The translations under genes were made by a program, and so were the position numbers. The notes under the pieces are model-generated. The model was not told the DNA's origin and did not search any database. It worked only from the letters and a program-made list of their open reading frames with translations. From a bacterium UBP10_UBA1149 (GTDB taxonomy: Bacteria; Desulfobacterota; Binatia; UBA1149), in assembly GCA_002311335.1 (NCBI GenBank), contig DBZX01000024.1, positions 319-12,136 on the forward strand: a stretch of DNA of 11,818 nucleotides, given 5' to 3'. Positions 1 to 5,984 of the stretch are shown in pieces. The first letter of the stretch is position 1, and every line of letters begins with the position of its first letter.

Positions 1-2
1 AT

Positions 3-440
3 GTCATCGCCGAGATCGAGGAGAACGAGCAGGAGGAACTGCCTCCGGCTGAGTTCGAGGTGGGCACATTTCGCTCCGGCGGCAAGGGCGGGCAAAACGT
101 CAACAAGGTGAACACCAAGGTGATGCTCCGCTGGCCGGTGACTGCCAGTGAAACCATGCCGGAGGATGTCTGCCAGAGAATTCGCACGGTCTACCATCGG
201 CGAGTGAACAAGGAGGGGGAGCTGGTCCTTACCAGCTCACGGTTTCGAGATCAGTCGCGAAACGTGGACGATTGCCTGGAAAAACTGCGGATGTTGATCA
301 AGGAGGTGGCCAGGCCGCCCCGGCCTCGCCGTTCCACGCGTCCGACTCGTGCCTCGGTACGGCGCCGGCGAAAGGACAAGCAACGCCAGTCGCAAAAGAA
401 ATCTCGCCGCAAGCCACCGGGCGGTGATGATCTGGGCTGA
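3..440 (+). CDS. arfB: ArfB-type peptidyl-tRNA hydrolase / release-factor-like protein (5' partial)
   Basis: Rescues stalled ribosomes by hydrolysing peptidyl-tRNA without needing a stop codon, acting in the cytoplasm on non-stop complexes. The frame is open to the left edge, so the true start lies outside the window. The GTG at 60 sits inside the folded domain and is not a credible start. Of 145 visible residues, 1-20 are acid-rich and lead into the catalytic loop, with GGQ at residues 29-31 in the context SGGKGGQNVNKVNTKV. The tail from about residue 98 is rich in Arg and Lys, contains RPTRASVRRRR and is unstructured. That basic tail is what ArfB places in the empty mRNA channel, and RF1/RF2 lack it. 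The Lys before GGQ resembles some RF2 loops more than the usual SGPGGQ of ArfB. The short domain with its tail argues against a full class I release factor, but the missing N-terminus leaves a longer relative possible. Confidence 0.8.
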   Translation, partial: VIAEIEENEQEELPPAEFEVGTFRSGGKGGQNVNKVNTKVMLRWPVTASETMPEDVCQRIRTVYHRRVNKEGELVLTSSRFRDQSRNVDDCLEKLRMLIKEVARPPRPRRSTRPTRASVRRRRKDKQRQSQKKSRRKPPGGDDLG

Positions 441-530
441 ACGCCCTGCCCTGTCCAGCTATCCCGGTCGCCTGCTTCCAGGGCATTCCTCGTTTCCTTC
501 TCTCCCGGCGAACACAATTGCTCGCGGCGC

Positions 531-590
531 TGTTATAATCCGAGTGTCATGCGGGCGTGATGAACCGCGTGATAGTGGGCTGAGAGGAAA
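531..590 (+). promoter_or_regulatory. Extended -10 promoter candidate and Shine-Dalgarno for the chimeric gene
   Basis: TGTTATAAT at 531-539 is a perfect TATAAT hexamer preceded by TGn, which is an extended -10 and does not need a good -35. The bases 17 bp upstream (511-516) do not match TTGACA. A purine-rich Shine-Dalgarno, GAGAGGAAA at 582-590, lies before the ATG at 599. The match is convincing by eye, but a TATAAT can occur by chance in 158 bp of spacer. Confidence 0.45.
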
Positions 591-598
591 GACGACGC

Positions 599-1576
599 AT
601 GCCCGACGAGAAACACTTTGACGAGATCCTCAGGGACTGGCCCTTTGAGCCGAATGGCCTTGGTGTTCGCCTGGTGGACGCCGCCAACGAGCGGCAGCTG
701 ATCCAGATACGAGTTGACATGGGGATTCTCCAGCTGGAGACCAGCGGGCGGCCGGACGGCACCCAGCCGTTTGGCCACGAGACCTACTATGACTACCTGC
801 TTGGCGAGGTGCTCCGGGAGGGAGATGACTGGGAGATGGACGACGAGCAGTGTAGCGAGGTCGATCGCGAGTTCATCCAGTTCTATCACCGTCGCGTCAG
901 CTGGATCAAGCTGAACAAGTATCGCCGCGCGATCCAGGATGCCAACCACACGCTGGGGCTGATGGACCTCTGCCACTCGCATTCCCCGGACGAGCACTGG
1001 ACGATCTCGCATGAACAGTACCGGCCCTTCGTGATGTTCCAACGCACTCAATCCGAGACGCTGGCGGCACTCGAAGAGCACGGGGCGGAACGAGCAATCC
1101 AGGTCCTCAACCAGGGACTCGACAAGATGCGGGAACTGTTTGAGCGGCACGAGGCGGCGGACTATTTCGAGGATGATGAACTCGTCATGCGACTGACCGA
1201 TATGCGAGAATCGATGCGGAACGAGTACGAGGTTGGCCAGACACTCCAGGAACGGCTCGCCGATGCCGTGGCCGCCAACCCTCTGGTCGAGCTCCCGGTG
1301 ATGCGTCGCCATCCCAGAAGCGGACGGCCCTGTCTGTTCGTCAACAGCCTGTTCACCACCCGCTTGCTCGGCGTCGAAGAGCAGGAGAGCGAGCAGTTGC
1401 TTGCCCGCTTGTTTGCGCACCTCGAGAAGCCGGAGTTCCATTGCCGCTTTCACTGGGAAGTAGACTCGATCGCTTTCTGGGACAACCGCGCCACGCAGCA
1501 TAAGCCGGTACAGGATTGGTGGCCGGCGCGGCGTTGCCACCAGCGCATTACCATAGAGGGCGACCGACCGGTGTGA
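599..1576 (+). CDS. Chimeric protein: UvrB/UvrC-motif-like N-terminal region joined to a truncated TauD/TfdA C-terminus
   Basis: 325 residues; ATG start with GAGAGGAAA at 582-590. Residues 1-225 look like a protein family I associate with Planctomycetes: a small N-terminal alpha/beta part (MGILQLETSGRPDG, residues 41-54), then helices (HSPDEHWTISHEQYRPF, 128-144), then the start of a UvrB/UvrC-like helical motif (VGQTLQERLADAVAA, 212-226). Where that motif should finish its helical hairpin, the sequence becomes NPLVELPVMRRHPRSG. From there to residue 325 it reads as the end of a TauD/TfdA Fe(II)/2-oxoglutarate dioxygenase: FVNSLFTTRLLG (247-258), the distal iron-ligand His in FWDNRATQH (His301), and the 2-oxoglutarate-side arginines in RRCHQRITIEGDRP (311-324). 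The HxE/D motif and the first two thirds of the dioxygenase are absent, so no iron site can form. No frameshift is seen; the frame is open across the join. I would not expect dioxygenase activity. The N-terminal family's role is unknown to me. Confidence 0.75.
   Translation: MPDEKHFDEILRDWPFEPNGLGVRLVDAANERQLIQIRVDMGILQLETSGRPDGTQPFGHETYYDYLLGEVLREGDDWEMDDEQCSEVDREFIQFYHRRVSWIKLNKYRRAIQDANHTLGLMDLCHSHSPDEHWTISHEQYRPFVMFQRTQSETLAALEEHGAERAIQVLNQGLDKMRELFERHEAADYFEDDELVMRLTDMRESMRNEYEVGQTLQERLADAVAANPLVELPVMRRHPRSGRPCLFVNSLFTTRLLGVEEQESEQLLARLFAHLEKPEFHCRFHWEVDSIAFWDNRATQHKPVQDWWPARRCHQRITIEGDRPV
1262..1300. other. Fusion junction between two unrelated protein families
   Basis: By eye the change from UvrB/UvrC-motif-like sequence to TauD-like sequence falls near codons 222-234. 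The Ala-rich stretch DAVAA (about 1262-1276) fits either family, so the exact breakpoint is blurred. A shared GC-rich Ala run could be the microhomology of an illegitimate recombination or a false assembly overlap. No inverted repeat, target-site duplication or insertion-sequence end is visible at the spot. Confidence 0.55.
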
Positions 1577-1578
1577 AG

Positions 1579-2316
1579 TCAGTCGTTGTCGGCGGCGCCG
1601 CGAAAAAACTCTACAGCCCACCGGGCGATGACCCCGCCGTCGGTGTCCTCGGCCAGCGAAGCCAGTGTCTGGTTCCACAGATCATCCCCAAACAACCCAC
1701 GCCTGCTTTCGTATAAGCCCCGCGCGTACTCGGGGCTGAACTCGGGGTGGCCCTGGCAACTCATCACGTGCTTGCCGATGCGGTACATCGAAACAGGGCA
1801 GGAGTCGCTGGAGCCCACAAGGCGGGCACCGTCGGGCAGGCGCGTCACCTGGTCGCGGTGGCTGTGTATGAGCCGCAGCTTAGCGTGCGTGCCGGCAACG
1901 TTATCTCCGCCGGCAACGGCCCAGGGAAACGGCGACTCGATGCGCGTGCTGTGCACACCGAGCGTCCACCCCTGCTCGGCCAACTCAGTGCGGCCGCCCA
2001 GTGCGCGGGCAACCAACTGGTGGCCAAAGCACACGGCGAACAGCGGCCGGCTCGCTTCGGCCAGCCGTACGACGTAGCTCTCGAGCGGAGCGATCCACTC
2101 CAACTCGTCGTAAACACTGTGCCGGCCGCCGGTCATCAGGTAGCCATCGCAATCATCGATCGAGTCGGGAAACTCGCCGCGACGCACATCCCAGCAAGCG
2201 AACTGCAGAGAGGGATCCACGCCACCGAGCAGGCGGGCGAACATGTCGCTATACTGGCCGTGCGTGGCGGCGAGCGCGGGCTGGACTGAGTCGATGAGAA
2301 GTATGCCTATTTTCAT
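1579..2316 (-). CDS. Stand-alone class I glutamine amidotransferase
   Basis: 245 residues. The domain hydrolyses glutamine to release ammonia, normally for a partner synthase, or acts on a gamma-glutamyl substrate. The triad is intact: nucleophile Cys96 in FAVCFGHQLVARALGG and His190/Glu192 in QGHPEF. The oxyanion-type glycine stretch MTGGRHSVYD (61-70) resembles the GMP-synthase-like solo amidotransferases (YfeJ type). No synthase domain is attached and none is encoded nearby, so the acceptor cannot be named. Its stop lies 2 bp from the stop of the convergent chimeric gene. Its ATG at 2316 is 12 bp from the start of the divergent symporter. I see no Shine-Dalgarno before this ATG, so initiation may be leaderless or weak. 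Pairing with an amino-acid transporter suggests an amino-acid or gamma-glutamyl salvage role (inference). Confidence 0.85.
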   Translation of the reverse strand: MKIGILLIDSVQPALAATHGQYSDMFARLLGGVDPSLQFACWDVRRGEFPDSIDDCDGYLMTGGRHSVYDELEWIAPLESYVVRLAEASRPLFAVCFGHQLVARALGGRTELAEQGWTLGVHSTRIESPFPWAVAGGDNVAGTHAKLRLIHSHRDQVTRLPDGARLVGSSDSCPVSMYRIGKHVMSCQGHPEFSPEYARGLYESRRGLFGDDLWNQTLASLAEDTDGGVIARWAVEFFRGAADND

Positions 2317-2317
2317 T

Positions 2318-2331
2318 GGGAGAACAGTTTG
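2318..2331 (+). promoter_or_regulatory. Ribosome binding site selecting a TTG start for the symporter
   Basis: GGGAGA at 2318-2323 lies 5 nt before TTG at 2329-2331. No ATG or GTG near this point gives the usual N-terminus, whereas the TTG reading MNSIDAAVNEVLGP matches the family's start. The ribosome site fills almost all of the 12-bp gap between the two divergent genes. Confidence 0.6.
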
Positions 2332-3750
2332 AACAGCATAGACGCCGCGGTCAACGAAGTCCTTGGTCCCGTGGCCGACGCCATGGCCGCGGTAGTTTTC
2401 TACGCTGTACCCATAGGCGACGCGCAGGTGCCGCTCATCGTGGTCTGGTTGATAGGCGCGGGCCTGTTTTTTACCTTCTACCTGCGCTTCATCAATTTTC
2501 GTGGCATGGCCGAGGGCCTGCGCATAGTTACCGGCAAGCGCCGCTCTCCGGGTTCGAGCGGGGAGATCAGTCCCTGGGGCGCGCTTTCGACGGCCGTGTC
2601 GGGCACCGTGGGCATCGGCAATATAGGCGGCGTGGCCGTGGCGATTTCAATGGGTGGCCCCGGGGCGACGTTCTGGCTCCTGGTCGCCGGCCTGCTGGGC
2701 ATGGCCAGCAAGTGTGCCGAGTGCGTGCTGGGGGTACGCTACCGCCAGGTCGACGAGAACGGCCAGGTGTCGGGCGGCCCCATGTACTACCTGCGCGCGG
2801 GTTTCGCCGAGCGCGGCTGGCCGCTGGCTGGTCGAGCGCTGGGCGGGTTCTACGCGGTGGCCATAGTGCTGGGCTGCCTCGGCGCGGGCAACATGTTCCA
2901 GAGCAACCAGGTCTTCGAACAACTGCTGGTCGTGACCGGTGGTGCCGACGGCCCCATGGCCGGGCGCTCACTGGAGGTGGGCCTGCTGCTGGCCGTGGCC
3001 GTGGGCCTGGTGCTGGTGGGCGGCATACAATCCATAGCCCGTGTCACCACTCGCCTGGTGCCGTTCATGGCCTTGTTCTATTGCCTGGGTGCGCTACTGG
3101 TCATCGGCCTTAACTTCGACAAGGTTCCGGGTGCGTTTGCTTCGATATGGCACGGGGCGTTCTCGCCCGAGGGCATAAGCGGTGGCGTGCTGGGCGTGAT
3201 GATGCTCGGGTTTCGCCGCGCGGCTTTCTCAAACGAGGCTGGACTCGGCTCGGCCGCCATCGCCCACTCGGCGGTCAACACCCACCACCCCGCCACCGAG
3301 GGCCTGGTCGGCTTGCTCGAACCGTTTATCGACACGGTGGTGATCTGCACCATGACGGCGCTGGTGATCCTCACCACGGTGTACGAACCATCGCTGGCGG
3401 GCAGCGGGGTACAGGGAGTGGCGCTTACCTCGCGTGCGTTTGAGAGCACGCTGCCGTGGGCGCCGGCAGCCGTCGGCCTGGCCGCGCTGCTGTTCGCGTA
3501 CTCCACGATGATCGCCTGGGGTTACTACGGGCTCAAGGGTTGGACCTACCTGGTGGGCGACTCGCGCGTGGCCGAGCTTTCTTTCAAGCTGGTCTACTGC
3601 GCTTTCGTCGTGCTGGGCTGTGTGCTCGATCTTGACGCCGTGCTCACCATGTCCGACGCGCTGTTGTTCGCAATGGCACTGCCCAACGTCATAGGACTGT
3701 ACGTATTGGCGCCGCGCATACGCGAGAGCCTCGACGACTACTTCTCCTGA
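2329..3750 (+). CDS. Alanine/glycine:cation symporter (AGCS) family permease
   Basis: 473 residues, the family's usual length, with about 10-11 hydrophobic segments. The family takes up alanine, glycine or related amino acids with Na+ or H+ across the inner membrane. Family landmarks in order are GEISPWGALSTAVSGTVG (78-95), NIGGVAVAISMGGPGATFW (98-116), FSNEAGLGSAAIAHSA (300-315), AYSTMIAWGYYG (390-401) and SDALLFAMALPN (442-453). The start is TTG at 2329, supported by GGGAGA. It is divergent from the amidotransferase, so its promoter must lie inside that gene. Codon use is unusual for so GC-rich a gene: I count 12 ATA among 23 isoleucine codons. The substrate cannot be told from sequence alone; alanine or glycine is the default. 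Confidence 0.93.
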   Translation: MNSIDAAVNEVLGPVADAMAAVVFYAVPIGDAQVPLIVVWLIGAGLFFTFYLRFINFRGMAEGLRIVTGKRRSPGSSGEISPWGALSTAVSGTVGIGNIGGVAVAISMGGPGATFWLLVAGLLGMASKCAECVLGVRYRQVDENGQVSGGPMYYLRAGFAERGWPLAGRALGGFYAVAIVLGCLGAGNMFQSNQVFEQLLVVTGGADGPMAGRSLEVGLLLAVAVGLVLVGGIQSIARVTTRLVPFMALFYCLGALLVIGLNFDKVPGAFASIWHGAFSPEGISGGVLGVMMLGFRRAAFSNEAGLGSAAIAHSAVNTHHPATEGLVGLLEPFIDTVVICTMTALVILTTVYEPSLAGSGVQGVALTSRAFESTLPWAPAAVGLAALLFAYSTMIAWGYYGLKGWTYLVGDSRVAELSFKLVYCAFVVLGCVLDLDAVLTMSDALLFAMALPNVIGLYVLAPRIRESLDDYFS

Positions 3751-3759
3751 CCACGGCTC

Positions 3760-3818
3760 GCGCGCCGGTTGCCTTTGCGACCTGAGACGGCGACATCTTG
3801 TCGGCGCCGCTGGCGCGC
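3760..3818 (+). promoter_or_regulatory. Nested inverted repeats in the leader of the luciferase-like gene
   Basis: An outer pair, GCGCGCC at 3760-3766 and GGCGCGC at 3812-3818, extends with G-T and G-C pairs to about 9 bp. An inner perfect hairpin, CGACA-TCT-TGTCG, sits at 3791-3803. The outer stem ends directly before the Shine-Dalgarno AAGGGAG (3819-3825) of the next gene. No T-tract follows, so it is a poor intrinsic terminator for the symporter. It could tune translation, or be chance in GC-rich DNA. Confidence 0.3.
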
Positions 3819-3830
3819 AAGGGAGACGTC

Positions 3831-4826
3831 ATGGAGTATGCAGTAGTAGTCGGGGGAGGGCAGGTCGAGCAGGAAGGGCACGGGCTGGAGGCCTTTGTTG
3901 AGCAGGCCCAGCTGGCCGAGTCGCTGGGTTATACGACCGTCTTCGTGCCCGACCATTATCTTTTTGAACAGATGGGCGAGCTCAAGACCGAGCAGCCGAC
4001 CTACGAGTTGTTTGCGCTGCTTGGTGCCATCGCCCAGCGCACGCGTAGCATCAAGCTGGGCAGCCACGTTGCCTGCACGCTGTTTCGTCACCCGGCCATG
4101 CTCGCTCGCCAGTTTGCCCAGCTCGACGAGCTCAGTGGAGGTCGCGTGATTGCCGGCGTGGGTGCCGGCTGGACGAGGGCCGAGTTCGAGATGTTCGGCC
4201 TGGACTTTCCGCCCGTGTCCGAGCGCCTGCGGATGATGGACGAGGCGGTGGAGATCATGCAGGCACTGTGGACCGGTGAGCCCTGCAGCTTTGACGGCGA
4301 GCACTATCGCCTGCGCGATGCCGTGGTCAGGCCGACCCCGACGCAACAGCCGCGACCACCGCTGATGCTGGGCGGCGGTGGCAAGGGCATACTCAGGCGC
4401 GCCGGGCGCTGGGCCGACATCCTTCACATGGTGCCCGAGATCGGCAAGGCCGGTACGACAACGATGGAAAGCGTGAGCGCCTTCGGCGACGAATCGGTCG
4501 CCGAAAAGCTCGCGCTGGTGCGGGAGGAGGCCAAAGCCGCCGGCCGGCCGGACGGTGCCGTGCGTTACGCTACGACGATTTTCGTTTACCAGCCCGCCGA
4601 CAGCGAGAAGCAGGCCGCCGAGACCGCCGAGGGCGCGGCTGCCATGTTCGGGCTCACGGCCGAGCAGTTCAGCCGTCACCCGGCCGTGCTCGCGGGAACC
4701 ACCGATCAGATGGTCGAGGAACTGCAGCGCCGTGAGCAGGTGCACGGATTGTCCATCGTTGCGCTGGAGGCGACCGGGCTCGACAGTATCCGCAATTTTG
4801 CCGAGCGTATAATCGCCAACGGCTAA
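3831..4826 (+). CDS. Luciferase-like (LLM class) F420/FMN-dependent oxidoreductase
   Basis: 331 residues from ATG 3831, chosen because AAGGGAG (3819-3825) stands 5 nt before it. An in-frame TTG at 3798 would add 11 residues and lies in the leader hairpin. The fold is the bacterial-luciferase TIM barrel, which binds F420 or FMN and moves hydride or activates oxygen. Landmarks are FVPDHYLFEQ (38-47), FRHPAMLARQFAQLDELSGG (85-104) followed by RVIAGVGAGW (105-114), and PPLMLGGGG (176-184). The layout resembles the MSMEG_2516-type subfamily of putative F420 enzymes (recalled, not searched). The substrate is unknown. The gene follows the symporter by 80 bp and converges on the SDR with 10 bp between stops. 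No F420 biosynthesis gene is in the window, so the cofactor cannot be settled. Confidence 0.88.
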   Translation: MEYAVVVGGGQVEQEGHGLEAFVEQAQLAESLGYTTVFVPDHYLFEQMGELKTEQPTYELFALLGAIAQRTRSIKLGSHVACTLFRHPAMLARQFAQLDELSGGRVIAGVGAGWTRAEFEMFGLDFPPVSERLRMMDEAVEIMQALWTGEPCSFDGEHYRLRDAVVRPTPTQQPRPPLMLGGGGKGILRRAGRWADILHMVPEIGKAGTTTMESVSAFGDESVAEKLALVREEAKAAGRPDGAVRYATTIFVYQPADSEKQAAETAEGAAAMFGLTAEQFSRHPAVLAGTTDQMVEELQRREQVHGLSIVALEATGLDSIRNFAERIIANG

Positions 4827-4836
4827 CGGCGTGGAC

Positions 4837-5625
4837 TCAGGCCGCCGGCCAGGCCGTGCCGCCGTCGACCTTGATTATAGAACCGGTGGTGAAGCTCGAA
4901 GCGTCGCTGGCCAGGTACAACGCCGCTCCCACGATCTCGTCGGGTCGGCCGCCGCGCTGCAACGGTATGTGGGCGGTGGCGCTCTGTTCGAACGCTTCCA
5001 TGTCCCAGGCCTTGCTGATGTCGGTGAGAAACGGCCCGGGCATGATGCAGTTGACCCTGACCGAGGGAGCGTAGGCGCGGGCCAAGCCCAGGGTGAGCGC
5101 GTTGAGCCCGGCCTTGGCCGTGGCGTAGGGCAGCTCGTTGGGCGTGGGCTGCACCGCGGCAATGCTGCTCACGTTTATAATAGACCCGCCGTCGCCTGCC
5201 GCCATGCGCTCGCCCACGAGCGCCGACAGCCTGAAGGGCCCCTTGAGGTTTACGCCTATGACCTTGTCGAAGAGTTCTTCGCTGACCTCGGCGAGCGAAG
5301 GGTACAGCGGCGACATGCCGGCGTTGTTTACCAACACGTCGACGCGGCCGAAGTGCTTGTAGGCCGTGTCGACCAGCTCCTGGCACTGCTGCCAGTGGCC
5401 GGCGTGAAAGCCGACCCCCAGCGCGCGTCGACCGGTGAGCTCGGTGAGCTGCGTGGCCAGCTCCTCGCATGCCTTCTCCTTGCGGCTGGCGACCACCACC
5501 TCGGCGCCCGCGCGGGCGAAGGCCATCGCCATCTCCTTGCCCATGCCGCGGCTGCCGCCGGTGACGAGAGCCACGCGGCCCTCGAGATTGAAGAGATCGG
5601 TTGCCTGCGAGTCGTTTCTTTTCAC
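4837..5625 (-). CDS. SDR family NAD(P)-dependent oxidoreductase
   Basis: 262 residues from a GTG start at 5625, preceded by AGGA (TCCT at 5632-5635 on the + strand). The frame stays open for 36 more codons upstream, but that stretch is not SDR-like. A classical Rossmann short-chain dehydrogenase: TGGSRGMG cofactor loop (22-29), Arg48 after beta-2 (favouring NADPH), NNAG (100-103), catalytic Ser154 in NVSS, Tyr167 and Lys171 in YATAK, and the closing GSIIKVDGGTAWP. It would reversibly oxidise an alcohol or reduce a ketone; the substrate cannot be inferred. It resembles the 3-oxoacyl-ACP-reductase-like or gluconate-dehydrogenase-like branch. It converges on the luciferase-like gene and is divergent from the lipoprotein gene. 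Confidence 0.92.
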   Translation of the reverse strand: MKRNDSQATDLFNLEGRVALVTGGSRGMGKEMAMAFARAGAEVVVASRKEKACEELATQLTELTGRRALGVGFHAGHWQQCQELVDTAYKHFGRVDVLVNNAGMSPLYPSLAEVSEELFDKVIGVNLKGPFRLSALVGERMAAGDGGSIINVSSIAAVQPTPNELPYATAKAGLNALTLGLARAYAPSVRVNCIMPGPFLTDISKAWDMEAFEQSATAHIPLQRGGRPDEIVGAALYLASDASSFTTGSIIKVDGGTAWPAA

Positions 5626-5741
5626 GATTTTTCCTGTTTTCACGTGTGGCGTGATTGTCTTTCTGCCCGATGTGCGCGGCTGATACGAGGCATTTGCCGT
5701 TGCCTTTCGGTCGGTAGCGAGCAGCGCGGCCACAGGCGCGC

Positions 5742-5756
5742 TACAATGGCCCGATG
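5742..5756 (+). promoter_or_regulatory. -10 element suggesting a leaderless transcript
   Basis: TACAAT at 5742-5747 matches TATAAT in five of six positions. The expected transcription start 6-7 nt downstream coincides with the A of the ATG at 5754. No Shine-Dalgarno lies before that ATG. No clear -35 is seen. Confidence 0.35.
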
Positions 5757-5966
5757 GACAATGTCATCAACGGTCGTCGTGCCGGCTGGATGTGGGCCGT
5801 CCTGCTGCTGGGTTGTTTCATGAGCACCGGCTGCCTGCTGACCAAGATCGTGTCGGTTCCGCTGCGGGTCGCCGGTGCGGTGGTTTCGATAGTCCCGATC
5901 GCGGGCAACCAGGCCCACGACGCCATCGACGCCACGGCCGACACCCTCGACGAACTGCCGTTCTGA
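5754..5966 (+). CDS. Small outer- or inner-membrane lipoprotein (DUF6726-like)
   Basis: 70 residues. A short positive N-terminus (NGRRAG) and a hydrophobic run (WMWAVLLLGCFM) lead to a lipobox, STGC, with the lipidated Cys at residue 27. The mature part, about 44 residues, carries LTKIVSVPLRVAGAVVSIVP and then an acidic stretch, IDATADTLDELP. That pattern (Cys, then VSLPxRVAGAVV-like, then an Asp-rich end) recalls the small DUF6726 lipoproteins, whose function is unknown to me. Asn at +4 and Asp at +2, which would favour inner-membrane retention, are absent (+2 is Leu), so outer-membrane sorting is likely if Lol rules apply. It is first in a probable operon, 18 bp before the hydrolase. Confidence 0.75.
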   Translation: MDNVINGRRAGWMWAVLLLGCFMSTGCLLTKIVSVPLRVAGAVVSIVPIAGNQAHDAIDATADTLDELPF

Positions 5967-5984
5967 TTGCCGCGGGGTACGTAG

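Noticed and set aside
447..485. Inverted repeat TGCCCTG (447-453) / CAGGGCA (479-485) after the ArfB gene as a terminator
   Set aside because: The loop is 25 bases, the stem only 7 bp, and the following sequence is pyrimidine-rich rather than a T-tract.
533..1678. Long open frame of about 380 codons on the - strand opposite the chimeric gene
   Set aside because: It is antisense to recognisable protein families, has no family landmarks of its own, and such shadows are common in GC-rich DNA.
3798..3830. TTG at 3798 as the start of the luciferase-like protein
   Set aside because: It lies inside the leader hairpin and lacks a ribosome site, while ATG 3831 has AAGGGAG 5 nt upstream.
3738..4745. 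Long - strand frame opposite the luciferase-like gene
   Set aside because: The His/Gly/Arg-rich composition is typical of an antisense shadow, and the + strand protein has clear motifs.
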